DNA of 64,000 bases from Streptomyces niveus (GCF_002009175.1 NZ_CP018047.1:372001-436000); one strand, 5' to 3'; shown: positions 50,632 to 60,471, counted from the first letter of the stretch. Notes: generated from the sequence alone by a model not told the origin. Numbers and translations: made by a program.

Positions 50632-51411
50632 CTACGACGGGATCGCGCGGATGAGGACCAACGACCCCAGCAGGACCGGCTGTTGGCGCAGCGAGCCGTG
50701 GCGCCGGTCCCAGGCGCCCGAGTCGAGATCGCGCCGGAGCGCTTCGGCGTACCGTTCGCGCTCATCGGCGTCGACGAAGCTCCAGGCCGAACACGCCTGC
50801 CGGGCCCCCGGGTCGAGCAGCCGCTCGGGGCGCGCGTAGTACGCCTCGTTGAAGCCGTCCGTGCAGTCCGCCGGAATCGGCACCGGCCGGACCGACACCT
50901 CGCCGTCCAGCGTCCGGGCGATGGTCTCGATCGACGGGTAGCGCCGGGCCTCGGTGTCCAGGACCGCCGGCGCGTACTCGTACAGCCAGAACTCCCGTAC
51001 CAGGTCCGGGTCGCAGGTCAGCACCACCACCGGCCCGCGCGCCACGCGGCGCATCTCGCGGAGCCCGGCCTCGAAGTCGCTCCACTGGTGGATGCTGAAC
51101 GTGGCCATCGCCGCGTCGAAGGTGTCGTCCCCGAACGGCAGGTCCTCCGCCACCGCGTCGATGGCGGCCGGAAGATGCGCCGGCCGCTGTGCCCGCATGG
51201 ACGCCGACGGCTCGACCGCGGTCACCTCCAGATCGGCCGCCTCGTAGGAGCCCGCTCCCGCGCCGACGTTGACGACCGTCCGCGACAGCCCGAGCGCCTC
51301 GTTGATCCGTGCGGCAATCCGCTCGTCGGGCCGCCGGTGGTCGCGGTACCCACCACCGATCGCGCCGTAGTCCGCGTCCCCCGCGCTGCCGTCCGCTCCC
51401 CTTTTGTTCAT
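50632..51411 (-). CDS. class I SAM-dependent methyltransferase
   Basis: A 259-residue cytosolic methyltransferase. Motif I is TVVNVGAGAGSYE; acidic LEVTAVEPSASM is motif II; AEDLPFGDDTFDAAMATFSIHQWSDFEAGLREMRRVARGPVVVLTCDPD covers motifs III-IV in the UbiE/Methyltransf_11 pattern. The acceptor is unknown. The start at 51411 precedes the fold; the gene runs towards the pyridoxamine-oxidase-like gene with a 14-base gap and may share its transcript. Confidence 0.87.
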   Translation of the reverse strand: MNKRGADGSAGDADYGAIGGGYRDHRRPDERIAARINEALGLSRTVVNVGAGAGSYEAADLEVTAVEPSASMRAQRPAHLPAAIDAVAEDLPFGDDTFDAAMATFSIHQWSDFEAGLREMRRVARGPVVVLTCDPDLVREFWLYEYAPAVLDTEARRYPSIETIARTLDGEVSVRPVPIPADCTDGFNEAYYARPERLLDPGARQACSAWSFVDADERERYAEALRRDLDSGAWDRRHGSLRQQPVLLGSLVLIRAIPS

Positions 51412-51444
51412 ATCGGGAACATATCAAAGGGACCGGGGCCGCCG

Positions 51445-53772
51445 TCAGACATGGAACGGGACCGTGGTGACGACGACCTTGCGCAGGGGGCGGAGCGCCC
51501 GGCGCAGCCGGGGAGCGGTCCGGCTGTGCAGCGCGCTGTAGCGCCGTTGGCTCACCACGATCTCCGGAAGGATCACGGTGAGAGTGAGGTCGGGCCGCTG
51601 GTGGTGCAGGGCCTCGATGTAGTTGACGAGGGGGGCGATGACGGCGCGATAGGGAGAGACGAGCTCCTGGAGGGGCAGGTGGTCGCCCCACAACAGCCAC
51701 TGGTCGCGGAAGCGTTCGGCCTCCGCGGCGCCGGTGCTGACGTGGATGACGAGGACGGGCTGCTGGAGCGAGGCGGCGTACGCGAGGGCGCGCATACCGG
51801 CTCGGTCCAGCGTCTGGATCGGTACGAGGGAGAGATGCCGGATCTCCTCGGGCACCTCCTCGGCCTCTTCCGCTCCCCGCGCGCGCTCCGTCTCGTCGAA
51901 GGCCCGCGGGTCCCGCAGCTCGCGCGAGGCCGGTGAACCGTCGACACCCTCGACGCCCTTGGGCGGGACGACGGCGCGCGGCGTGATGGTGTGGTGCGGG
52001 AGTTCGATCGCGTGCCGTTGGAGGCGCAGCGCCGCGGCGACGGTGTCGTAGTGGCGCCGGATGCGCGTCGTGACGACGAGGAACAGCGCGACCGCGACGA
52101 GCGCGACCCAGGCGCCTTCGGTGAACTTGGTGATGCCCGCCGTGATGAGGACGATCGCGGAGAGCAGACTCCCCGTCGCGTTGAACAGCAGGCTCTTGCG
52201 CCAGTGACGGTCCCTCAGACGCCACCAGTGGACCACCATTCCGGCCTGGGACAGCGTGAAGGCGAGGAAGACGCCGACCGCGTACAGCGGGATGAGTGAC
52301 GCCGTGCGGCCGTCGAACGCCACGTACACCAGCCCGGCCGCGACCGACAGCAGGATGATGCCGTTGCTGAAGGCGAGCCGGTCACCCATCCGCGCGAAGA
52401 GGCGGGGCGCGTGGTCGTCGCGGGCCAGCAGGGACAGCACGCGCGGGAAGTCGTTGAAGGCGGTGTTGGCCGCGAGGAGCAGTACGGCCGCGGTGGCGGC
52501 CTGCGTGAAGACGTACATCGGGCCCGAGCCGAAGCTGAGATGGGCGAGCTGGGACAGCACCGTCTCCTGGGACCGCGGCAGGATCCCGCTGAAGTGGACG
52601 AGGGCGATGATGCCCGCGAACAGGACGACGAGGAGACCGACCATCCAGCTCAGTGTGGTGCGGGCGTTGCGCCACTCGACGGGCTTGAACGCCGGTACCG
52701 CGTTCGAGATCGCCTCGATGCCGGTCATGGCCGTCGCTCCGGAGGCGAAGGCCCGCATCACCAGGAGGATGCCGAGCCCTTCCGTGGCGTTGAGGGGCGG
52801 GTGGGGCACGGTGTGGAAGTCCCGGCCGGCCGCGTCGACGAGGCCGGCGACGATCAGCGCCAGCATCGCGATGACGAAGGCGTACGTCGGCGCGGCGAAG
52901 ATCGCGCCGGCCTGCCGGATCCCGCGCAGGTTGCAGGCGAGGAGGACGAGGATGGCGAGGACGCCGATCAGCACGTTGGAGGAGGCGAGTGACGGTACGG
53001 CCGAGGTGATGGCGGCGACACCGGCCGAGATGGACACCGCGACGGTGAGGATGTAGTCGGTCATCAGTCCGGCGGCGGCCGCGAGCCCCGGAAAGAGCCC
53101 CAGGTTGTCGCTGGCGACGATGTAGGAGCCGCCGCCTCGCGGATAGGCGCGGATGGTCTGCCGGTACGAGACGCCGATGGCCAGCATCAGGAACACGATG
53201 GTGGCCGCGATGGGGATCGAGTAGCCGAGCCCGGCGGTGCCCGCGAGGACCAGGACGGCGAGCATCGCCTCCGGACCGTACGCGACGGAGGAGAGCGCGT
53301 CGGCGGACAGGACGGGCAGGGCGACCAGTTTGCGCATCCGCTCGCGGGCGAGGGCGGTGCTCGCCAGCGCCGGTCCGAGCAACAGGCGTCGCAGCCGGTA
53401 GACGGCCCGTGGCCGGTCGACCGGGCGGGGTTCGGCGTCGGGAGCCGGTGGCCCTCCCTCCGCAGTGCCGGCGGGGGCGAGCGGGGACGGCGCTGCGGTC
53501 GGCGCCGTCGGGCCGAACGGGGACACCCGGACGACCCGTCCGAAGCGGGCCGGCGTGATCTGGGCCGGGGTGGGGAGGCTCCCGAGATCCGGGTCGACCG
53601 GCAGTGCGCGCCGCCATACGTCGGGCTCCGCCGACACCCGCCGCCATTCGCGTCCCACACTGCGCAGTACGCGCAGTTGCTGGGCGTCGAGTTCGCGAAG
53701 GGGCTTGCTGCCCGGTACCGCCGCACTCCGCGTGCTCTTGGTGTTCGACTTCTTACCGTGAGTGCCCGACAT
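51445..53772 (-). CDS. APC-superfamily permease, KimA-like potassium importer
   Basis: A 775-residue protein. A cytoplasmic N-terminal extension of about 140 residues is followed by twelve membrane segments starting near LPVLSADALSSVAYGPEAMLAVLVL, with SYRQTIRAYPRGGGSYIVASDNLG and FASGATAMTGIEAISNAVPAFKPVEWRNARTTLSWM. The last 180 residues form a soluble domain (PVLVIHVSTGAAEAERFRDQWLLWG; RPDLTLTVILPEIVVSQ). This layout fits the KimA/YdaO group of c-di-AMP-controlled potassium importers. The N-terminal extension is longer than usual. No ydaO-type riboswitch is visible upstream. Confidence 0.82.
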   Translation of the reverse strand: MSGTHGKKSNTKSTRSAAVPGSKPLRELDAQQLRVLRSVGREWRRVSAEPDVWRRALPVDPDLGSLPTPAQITPARFGRVVRVSPFGPTAPTAAPSPLAPAGTAEGGPPAPDAEPRPVDRPRAVYRLRRLLLGPALASTALARERMRKLVALPVLSADALSSVAYGPEAMLAVLVLAGTAGLGYSIPIAATIVFLMLAIGVSYRQTIRAYPRGGGSYIVASDNLGLFPGLAAAAGLMTDYILTVAVSISAGVAAITSAVPSLASSNVLIGVLAILVLLACNLRGIRQAGAIFAAPTYAFVIAMLALIVAGLVDAAGRDFHTVPHPPLNATEGLGILLVMRAFASGATAMTGIEAISNAVPAFKPVEWRNARTTLSWMVGLLVVLFAGIIALVHFSGILPRSQETVLSQLAHLSFGSGPMYVFTQAATAAVLLLAANTAFNDFPRVLSLLARDDHAPRLFARMGDRLAFSNGIILLSVAAGLVYVAFDGRTASLIPLYAVGVFLAFTLSQAGMVVHWWRLRDRHWRKSLLFNATGSLLSAIVLITAGITKFTEGAWVALVAVALFLVVTTRIRRHYDTVAAALRLQRHAIELPHHTITPRAVVPPKGVEGVDGSPASRELRDPRAFDETERARGAEEAEEVPEEIRHLSLVPIQTLDRAGMRALAYAASLQQPVLVIHVSTGAAEAERFRDQWLLWGDHLPLQELVSPYRAVIAPLVNYIEALHHQRPDLTLTVILPEIVVSQRRYSALHSRTAPRLRRALRPLRKVVVTTVPFHV

Positions 53773-53925
53773 GCGGCAAGTCTGGCGGAATGTACTCCTC
53801 GGGGGTGGGAGTGACGCCGGGAGGTTCCGGTGGCGTGCGCGCCGCCGCCGTCGCTGCCGTCGCTGTCGACGCCCTTCTCGCCGTCCTTGCCGACGCCCGC
53901 TCCCCCGTCTCCGGAAGCGTCAGCG

Positions 53926-54336
53926 TCAGCGCCTGCCGCGCCTGATCCAGTGGGCGCGCCGCTGGCGGCGCAGGGCCGGCGGTGTCGCCTGCGGCGGCTG
54001 GTCCGGCGAGCGGACGGGCGCCGTCGGCCCCTCTGTACGGTCGGCAGGTCGCTGGAGGGTGTCCAGGGCGTAGTTCGTGGTGGCGATGCAGTTCACGAGC
54101 TGCTCTTCGGTGAAGTCCTCCGACCCGGGCACATGGGGGACGAACCCGATCAGGGCCCCCTCGTTGACGATCTCCGCGTCGAGCCCCGCCGCCCCGTCCA
54201 TGTCCCAGAGCGCCTCGATCCTGTCGTCGAGGACGACTCTGATACCGAATTCGTAGACACCCGCGTGCACCATGTGCGCCATGACGCCGCGGGAGCGCAG
54301 CTCCGCCGTCAGACGCTCAGCACGATCCGAGTCCAT
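53926..54336 (-). CDS. conserved hypothetical protein
   Basis: A 136-residue protein starting at ATG 54336 with AGAGGTG upstream. The first 90 residues are ordered (DRAERLTAELRSRGVMAHMVHAGVYEFGIRVVLDDRIEALWDMDG; EDFTEEQLVNCIATTNY). The tail is Pro/Arg-rich and likely disordered. The core looks like a small alpha/beta fold common in Streptomyces; I cannot name it. No signal peptide. The frame is open to 55551 because of antisense coding, so the start is set by the ribosome site. Confidence 0.7.
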   Translation of the reverse strand: MDSDRAERLTAELRSRGVMAHMVHAGVYEFGIRVVLDDRIEALWDMDGAAGLDAEIVNEGALIGFVPHVPGSEDFTEEQLVNCIATTNYALDTLQRPADRTEGPTAPVRSPDQPPQATPPALRRQRRAHWIRRGRR

Positions 54337-54961
54337 ACGGAGCACCTCTTCACCTACGACGTTCCGGGGCCCGGTCGTCCCTCGTGGGGGCGCCCGGCGG
54401 CCCTCGTGTACTCCACGGTACTGCGCGCCGACGCGGTACGCGGCTCGTCCGCGGCCCGCCGCCCCGCGCCCGTCGCCACACCCAAGACGCCCGAATCGGG
54501 GCCAAACGCCGCCCGGACGGGGGGCCCTTCCGTCCGCTGGGCCCACGAGTGGGCCCTGAGGCCCTGCGACTGGGCCCGGACCGGTCCCTACTGTGTGTCC
54601 GATCGGGCGAAGCCGACCGCCTGATGCGACAGGACCAGCCATGAGCCAGTCGCGAACGCCGGGACCCCCCACGGCCACCGACCGGCGTTCGTGGCTCCCA
54701 CGGTGCCCCGGGGCCGGTACGGCCGGCTTCGGGGCGCCGCCCACAGCGGGCCCGGCGTCCGGTGTCGCCGGGGAGAGCGCTCTAGGTGGTTCGCGCGGGG
54801 AGTGCGACGGCGCGCGGGCGCCGCGCGACCTCTTGTGAGCCCTGACCCCTGCGGGTCCTTCGCCGCTACTCTGAGGCGGGGTACGAGGACCCACGGGTCC
54901 CCGTACGGTCGCACCGGCCCCGGACGGAGGCGGTGCGACGCGGGTGAGGGAGGGGGCTGCT
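54337..54961. other. 625-base intergenic region upstream of the NACHT gene
   Basis: I find no gene here with a good ribosome site and family-like sequence. A 10-bp perfect palindrome AGAGCGCTCT lies at 54774-54783 within GAGAGCGCT (54773-54781), a 9-base word repeated at 58267-58275 upstream of the STAND gene. GGAGGGGG at 54949-54956 is the NACHT ribosome site. The remainder looks like ordinary non-coding sequence. Confidence 0.55.
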
Positions 54962-57900
54962 GTGGACGGCGGTGTGGTGGGGCTGCGGATCGCGTCCGCG
55001 GTGGTCGTGCCGGTGCTTAAACGGCTGCTGTTACCGGCCGGCAAGGTGCCCGAGGCGGAGTTCGGCGACCGGCCGATCCCGATCCGCCGGCTGGTGGCCT
55101 TCACCAAGGAGCACCGCACCCTCACCGAGGACGATCTGCACAAGCTCGCCCGCGAGTTGGTGCGCCGCGCGGTGAGCGCCGCCGGACCCCACGATCCACC
55201 GGTCGGCGCCGACGAGCACGACGCCGTGGGCCAGGCCCTGACCCGTACCCTGCACGCGCTCGGCGATCTCGACATGGACGACGTGCACGCCTTCGCGCTC
55301 GGGCCCGAACGGCTGGCCGCCGAGCTGTCCAGGAGCGCGGGCCCCGACACCCGACGGCTCCTCAGCGACGACGCCGCCCGCTTCCACGACCGTCTTCTGG
55401 AGACGGCCTGTGTGCATCTTGTACGTCTCTTCACCCGGCAGCCGGGCTTCGCGGCCCGCGCCCAGATCGAGCAGAGCCGTGAACTGCGCGAGCAGAGCGA
55501 GAAGTTGGACCGGCTGCTGGAGCGGCTGCCCGACATCAGCCGCCAGGACACCGAGTTCGAGGAGGCGTACGCGCGCTATGTCGTCGAGAGCCACGGACGG
55601 CTCACGATCTACGGCGTCGACCTGCGTGAACCGGACGGCCAGGACTGGCCGTTGGAGTCCGCGTACCTGAGCCTGGAGGCCATGCCGTACCGGGGTGGCG
55701 CCGACCCGGTGCCCCTCGTGGGCGGCGAGCCGGGAGTCGACCGGGACCCGGAGGCGGAGCGGGCCGGCGGCCCGGCCGAGGCACTTCTCGCCAGTCATGA
55801 GCGCATCCTGCTGCGCGGAGTCGCCGGCACCGGCAAGACGACCCTCGTCCAGTGGCTGGCCCTCACCACGGCGCAGCAGGACCGGGTGCCCGGCGGCCTG
55901 CCGCAGTTGTACGGGCGCGTGCCGTTCGTACTGCCGCTGCGTGCCCTGGTGCGCAAGGACGCCGAACTGCCCATGCCCGAGGACTTCCTGCGCTGGATCC
56001 GCTGTCCGCTGGTGGGCACCGAGCCCGACGGATGGGCGGCTCGGGTGTTGCGGCACGGGCGTGCCGTGCTCCTGATCGACGGCGCCGACGAGATCCCCAA
56101 GGCCGAGCGGGTCCGCGCCAGGGCCTGGCTCAAGAAGCTGATCGCCGTCTTCCCTGGCAATCTGTGGCTGCTCACCTCGCGCCCCTCGGCACTCGACCGG
56201 CAGTGGCTGGCGCGCGAGGGCTTCCAGGAGTACACGCTGAGCGCGATGCGCCCGGCGGACATGCGGCAGTTCATCAGGCGCTGGCACAAGGCGGCCGGAG
56301 CCACGGAGGAGCTGGGCGAGTCGCTGGCGCTGTCGCTGCGCAGCAGCCCCGAGTTGAGCCGACTGGCGACCAACCCGCTGATGTGCGCGCTGATGTGCGC
56401 CCTGCACCGGGAGCGCCGCGGCTTCCTGCCGCAGGGCCGCGCCTCGCTGTACGAGGCGGCGCTGTCCATGCTGTTGGAGCGGCGCGACCTGGAGCGCGAG
56501 GTGTACGGTCGCGGCCACCGCCCGGAGCTGGACCAGAAGTCGGCGACGGAGCCGCTCCAGCGGCTGGCGTACTGGCTGCTGCGCAACGAGCGGACCCAGT
56601 TGGAGCTAGCCGACGCGGTGGACGTGGTGCGCCGGCTCCAGCCCTCCGTACCGCGCCTGGCGGAGGTCGGTACGCCGGAAGAGGCACTGCAGCACCTTCT
56701 TGACCGCTCGGGCCTGCTGCGGGAGCCCGCAGCGGGCGCGGTGAGCTTCATCCACCGGACCTTTCAGGACTTCCTGGGGGCCCGTGCGGTGCTGGAGGAG
56801 CGTGACACGGGCATGCTGGTGAACAACGCACACTTGGACCAGTGGGAGGACGTGGTTCAGATGGCCGTCGCTCAGGCACGACACCAGGAACGCGCCGACC
56901 TGCTGACCCGTCTGCGGGAGCGGGGCGACCGGGAGAAGGACGCGGCGGTGCAGGCGCGGTTGCGACTCCTCGCCCTCGCATCCCTGGAACAGGCCACCCG
57001 GCTGGAGCCGACGGTGCGGGAGGCGATCGAGGACCGGGCGGCGCGGATGCTGCCGCCGCGCAGTCTGCGCGAGGCCCGATCGCTGGCCCAGACCGGCCCG
57101 CTGCTGCTCGGTCTGCTGCCCCGGGCGAAGGATCTTCAGGGCGACGAGGAACTGGCGACCGTCCACGCGATATGCCAGATCGGCGGGGACGCGGCGATCC
57201 CCCGGCTCCGTGAGTTCCTTCAGACGACCCAGCCCGCCGTGCGGGCCCAACTCCTCGACCACTGGGACCGGTTCGACACACTGGTGTACGCGGAGGAGAT
57301 CGTACGGCCGCTGCTGGAGACCACGCCGGACGAATCGGTCACGGTGCGCTCGCACGCCGAGCTGGACGCCCTGCGCACCATGTCCGGCTACCAACGCGTG
57401 GGCCTGCACGGTGACTTCAGCCCCGAGGAGATCCGCACGGCGCTCAATCCGCGCCGGCTGCGTGAGCTGCGGCTGCACAACACGCTCCAACTGGACGACC
57501 TGGATGTGCTGTCCGGCTATCCCGAGCTGGAGACGCTGGCGCTCCAGGGGTGCCGGAACGTGAAGGATCCGACGCCGCTGACCCGGCTGCCGCGACTGCG
57601 GCGGCTGGAGTTGCGGGATCTCCCCCAGTTCGAGCCCCTGCTGAAGCTGTCGGACTGCACGGCGCTCGAAGGGCTGCTGGTGGGGCCGGAGGTGCCGTGG
57701 CGCGGTCTGACCGATCTGCCGCGCGCCGCCGAGCTGCGGCTGCTGTCCCTGCCGCCGGCCGCCGCGCAGCTCGCGGGGATCGTGCGCTGCCGGGGGCTGG
57801 AGGAGCTGCGGCTCCAGGACGCGAGCGATCGGGTGACACCCGACGAATGGGGCTCCCTGCTCGGCGAGTTGCCGGATCTGCGGCGGCTGACCCTGTCGCC

Positions 57901-58183
57901 GCAGCAGCTCAGCATGCTGCTGTTCGCGCCGCGTACGGAGATTCCGCAGGTCACCCATCTGACGGTGCGGGCCAGAGCGGGTGCGGCTGTGCCGCTTCGG
58001 CGGATCGCCAGGCGCCTTCCGGGACTTGAGGAGATTCATCTGTCGCAGGTCTCGGAGCTGGACCTCGGCTCCCTGGCGGGGCTGCGGCGGCTGCGGCTGG
58101 TCCGGCTCAGTTACGCGGGAGAGATCCGCGGGGCGGACGCGCTTCCCGAGAGCGTCGAACTGGACATCCATCCGCATCCCTGA
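54962..58183 (+). CDS. NACHT-domain NTPase with LRR-like C-terminus (NLR-like)
   Basis: About 1073 residues. An N-terminal helical region (SAVVVPVLKRLLLPAGKVPEAE; HKLARELVRRAV) resembles the NNH1-type helical domain of bacterial NLRs. The NACHT core has Walker A GVAGTGKTTLVQWLA (about 285), Walker B RAVLLIDGADEIP (about 369), WLLTSRPSALDRQW and LATNPLMCALMCALHRE. The C-terminal 260 residues are leucine-rich repeats (LRELRLHNTLQLDDLDVLSGYPELETLALQGC; LRRLELRDLP). GTG 54962 is chosen because GGAGGGGG is 5 bases upstream; GTG 54944 is also in frame. Bacterial relatives act in phage defence by oligomerising; here the effector and trigger are unknown. Confidence 0.88.
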   Translation: MDGGVVGLRIASAVVVPVLKRLLLPAGKVPEAEFGDRPIPIRRLVAFTKEHRTLTEDDLHKLARELVRRAVSAAGPHDPPVGADEHDAVGQALTRTLHALGDLDMDDVHAFALGPERLAAELSRSAGPDTRRLLSDDAARFHDRLLETACVHLVRLFTRQPGFAARAQIEQSRELREQSEKLDRLLERLPDISRQDTEFEEAYARYVVESHGRLTIYGVDLREPDGQDWPLESAYLSLEAMPYRGGADPVPLVGGEPGVDRDPEAERAGGPAEALLASHERILLRGVAGTGKTTLVQWLALTTAQQDRVPGGLPQLYGRVPFVLPLRALVRKDAELPMPEDFLRWIRCPLVGTEPDGWAARVLRHGRAVLLIDGADEIPKAERVRARAWLKKLIAVFPGNLWLLTSRPSALDRQWLAREGFQEYTLSAMRPADMRQFIRRWHKAAGATEELGESLALSLRSSPELSRLATNPLMCALMCALHRERRGFLPQGRASLYEAALSMLLERRDLEREVYGRGHRPELDQKSATEPLQRLAYWLLRNERTQLELADAVDVVRRLQPSVPRLAEVGTPEEALQHLLDRSGLLREPAAGAVSFIHRTFQDFLGARAVLEERDTGMLVNNAHLDQWEDVVQMAVAQARHQERADLLTRLRERGDREKDAAVQARLRLLALASLEQATRLEPTVREAIEDRAARMLPPRSLREARSLAQTGPLLLGLLPRAKDLQGDEELATVHAICQIGGDAAIPRLREFLQTTQPAVRAQLLDHWDRFDTLVYAEEIVRPLLETTPDESVTVRSHAELDALRTMSGYQRVGLHGDFSPEEIRTALNPRRLRELRLHNTLQLDDLDVLSGYPELETLALQGCRNVKDPTPLTRLPRLRRLELRDLPQFEPLLKLSDCTALEGLLVGPEVPWRGLTDLPRAAELRLLSLPPAAAQLAGIVRCRGLEELRLQDASDRVTPDEWGSLLGELPDLRRLTLSPQQLSMLLFAPRTEIPQVTHLTVRARAGAAVPLRRIARRLPGLEEIHLSQVSELDLGSLAGLRRLRLVRLSYAGEIRGADALPESVELDIHPHP

Positions 58184-58273
58184 CGCCGCCCCGGACGCGT
58201 ACGCCGACAGGTCCCACCGGGTCCCACCTGTCACAACCCGGTGACAGAGTGTGGTGTCGGCCTGGCGAGAGCG

Positions 58274-58290
58274 CTTACCCGTTGGGTAAG
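58274..58290. promoter_or_regulatory. perfect 7-bp dyad upstream of the STAND gene
   Basis: CTTACCCGTTGGGTAAG: arms CTTACCC and GGGTAAG with a 3-base centre, 87 bases before the ATG at 58378. GAGAGCGCT (58267-58275) overlaps its left edge. It could be an operator or an mRNA hairpin. Confidence 0.55.
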
Positions 58291-58377
58291 TTCGTTGATT
58301 CCAGGCTTCATTGACAGAGAAATCCACGGTTGTGTCTCAGGTGACGGCGACGGACGAAGGGTGCGTGACGCGATCAC

Positions 58378-60462
58378 ATGCGCTCCTCGGACACGTCCCC
58401 CCTCCACGGCCGGGATCCGCTGCTGCGCTCGCTCGTCCCCCGGCTCACCGGTCTGACATACGACGAGAGGTCCCGTACACCCCGGGAACACCACGGCGAT
58501 CTGCCCGTGGTCCTGGTGACGGGCCATCACGGCATGGGGCGCAGCGCCGTCCTGGCGGACCTGGCGGCGCACTACCGGGGCCGGCTCCCGCTGGCCCGCG
58601 TCAAGGTCGTGCCGACCGAGTCGGGCGGCATGCCGTACGCCCCGGACGACGGCACGGCCGCCACCGCGTCGACCCTCGTCGGGATTCTGGCGGAGCTGGT
58701 GTGCGCTCTGGCGCCCGGACTGCGGCGTCGTTTCCCGGTCCTGACGCCCGGCCTGTTCGCCGTCTCCGGCTGGGAGCGTGACAACTCCGAGCAGCGGGAC
58801 GCGACATGCCTGCTGCACGCCCGGCTGCTGCGGGCCTGTCGGCTCGCCGACGGGGACGAGGACACTCTGCGGCACACCTGGGCCACCGCGGTCGAGGGCC
58901 GGCTGAAGGACCCGGCGGGCGACGGCGCGGGGCGCGAGTGGGACGGGGACCGGGGCGACGGCGCGGTCACGGGCGCGGTGGTGGCGGAGTACGCCGAACG
59001 GTACGGTCCGGGGCCCGCCCGCGAGTGGTACGGGCGCCGCTTCCCGCCGGGCGCGGACGGCCAGGATCCGCTGCCGCTGCTCGGTGAGTGGTTCCAACAG
59101 GGCGGTGATTACCGGGACTTCGCCGAGCAGAGTCTGATGGCGGCCTTCCTGCACGACATCGCCGCCTCCTACGGAAGGCTACAGCGGTGGAACCGGGAGC
59201 CGTGGCCGCTGGTGCTGCTCGACGACGCCCACCACGCGGCGGGCCGGACCTTCCTCGATCTGCTCCTGAAGAACCGCGCGCTGCCCGAACGCGCCGACCA
59301 CGAGGAGCTTGTCGTCGTGGCCACCCGGCTCGGCGAGCTGCCGGAGGACGACGACGGCGCGATCCGGCGGGAACTCGTCGACGTGGTGCGCTCCTCCGGC
59401 TGGGAGCGCCGGGGCCGTACGCCGTCCGCCGGTCTGCTCGCGGTGCCGCTGGCCCCGCTGAGCCGGGACGACATCCTGCCGCTGCTGGTGCCGAACCGGC
59501 CGGCCCGGCCGCTCCACCCGTATCTGGCCTCCGCCGTGCACTCGCTGACGGGCGGGCATCCCGCGGCGACCACCGTGCTGTGCGCGGCGGTCCTGGACGC
59601 GACCGAGCGGGGTGTCGGTGTGGAGCCGCGGGGGCTGCTCGAACTGACCACGAAGGAGGGCCGCGCGGTCACCGAGGTGCTTCTTGAGCGGCTGCTGCCG
59701 GACCGGCGCCAGCGCGACCGGCTGACGCTGCTCTCCCTCGCCCGTGACAGCACGGCGGCGGAGGCCTTGGCGGCCCATCTGCGGTTCCAGGGGCCGGACC
59801 AGCTGCCCGCCAACTCGGCGACCGACTATCTGGAGGACCAGCAGTGGCAGCGGCTCACCAGTCCGGACGAGCCGCTGGTCGCCGACATGTTGTTGCAGAC
59901 CCTGCTGGTGCACGAGGCGCGGCGTACGTCGCGAGGGTTGGAGGACGGCCGGGGCTGGCAGGAGATCCACCGCTTCCTGCGGATACACCACGCCCAGCGC
60001 GGCGAGAGCGGGGAGGCGGACGCGCTGCGGCACACGCTCGCGGCCGGGAACGCCGAGACGGTCGTCGCGGCGCTGGCCGAGGAGTTCCAGTCGGAGCAGG
60101 ACGAACAGGCCGCGGGGCACTGGGTGTTGTGTCTGCGGTACGCGGCGACGGCGCCGACGCCGCCGACGCCGCCCGCCGGGGACTGGATCGACGAAAGGAC
60201 ACAGGTCGCGCTCGGCGCGCACGACGGCCGGTACGCGGAGCTGGACGAGATCGAGCGCTGCGTCAACCGGCTGCTGCACGCCCTGTGGCATGTGTCCCAG
60301 CCGCACACCGAGCCGGACCCCGACATGTGCAAGGCGGTCGGCGAGGAACTGGCGTTCCTCTCGCCACGGCACCGGTCCTGGCACGCCGTGCTGGGCCAGG
60401 CGGCCCGTAGCTGGCCCGTCGCGGCCCGCAAGAAGCGCCCGTTGCCCATCCCCGGCGAGTGA
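58378..60462 (+). CDS. STAND-like P-loop NTPase with degenerate Walker A
   Basis: A 694-residue soluble protein. An N-terminal LHGRDPLLRSLVPRL segment is typical of STAND/AAA proteins. The P-loop is VLVTGHHGMGRSAVLADL (G49-HHG-M-G-R55-S56), where Lys is replaced by Arg. Walker B-like WPLVLLDDAHHA and VVVATRLGE follow, then helical repeats and a C-terminal TPR-like region. No HTH or signal peptide is seen. The gene is 10 bases from a membrane-anchored receptor gene (60472) and they form an operon. It could be a signal-transducing NTPase; its catalytic competence is uncertain. Confidence 0.8.
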   Translation: MRSSDTSPLHGRDPLLRSLVPRLTGLTYDERSRTPREHHGDLPVVLVTGHHGMGRSAVLADLAAHYRGRLPLARVKVVPTESGGMPYAPDDGTAATASTLVGILAELVCALAPGLRRRFPVLTPGLFAVSGWERDNSEQRDATCLLHARLLRACRLADGDEDTLRHTWATAVEGRLKDPAGDGAGREWDGDRGDGAVTGAVVAEYAERYGPGPAREWYGRRFPPGADGQDPLPLLGEWFQQGGDYRDFAEQSLMAAFLHDIAASYGRLQRWNREPWPLVLLDDAHHAAGRTFLDLLLKNRALPERADHEELVVVATRLGELPEDDDGAIRRELVDVVRSSGWERRGRTPSAGLLAVPLAPLSRDDILPLLVPNRPARPLHPYLASAVHSLTGGHPAATTVLCAAVLDATERGVGVEPRGLLELTTKEGRAVTEVLLERLLPDRRQRDRLTLLSLARDSTAAEALAAHLRFQGPDQLPANSATDYLEDQQWQRLTSPDEPLVADMLLQTLLVHEARRTSRGLEDGRGWQEIHRFLRIHHAQRGESGEADALRHTLAAGNAETVVAALAEEFQSEQDEQAAGHWVLCLRYAATAPTPPTPPAGDWIDERTQVALGAHDGRYAELDEIERCVNRLLHALWHVSQPHTEPDPDMCKAVGEELAFLSPRHRSWHAVLGQAARSWPVAARKKRPLPIPGE

Positions 60463-60471
60463 GGAGGAAGC

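Noticed and set aside
53773..53925. ydaO/c-di-AMP riboswitch before the KimA-like gene
   Set aside because: I could not find the conserved elements or a terminator in this short upstream stretch.
54593..54838. 81-codon plus-strand frame before the NACHT gene
   Set aside because: Low-complexity Pro/Gly/Arg content, no ribosome site and no family resemblance.
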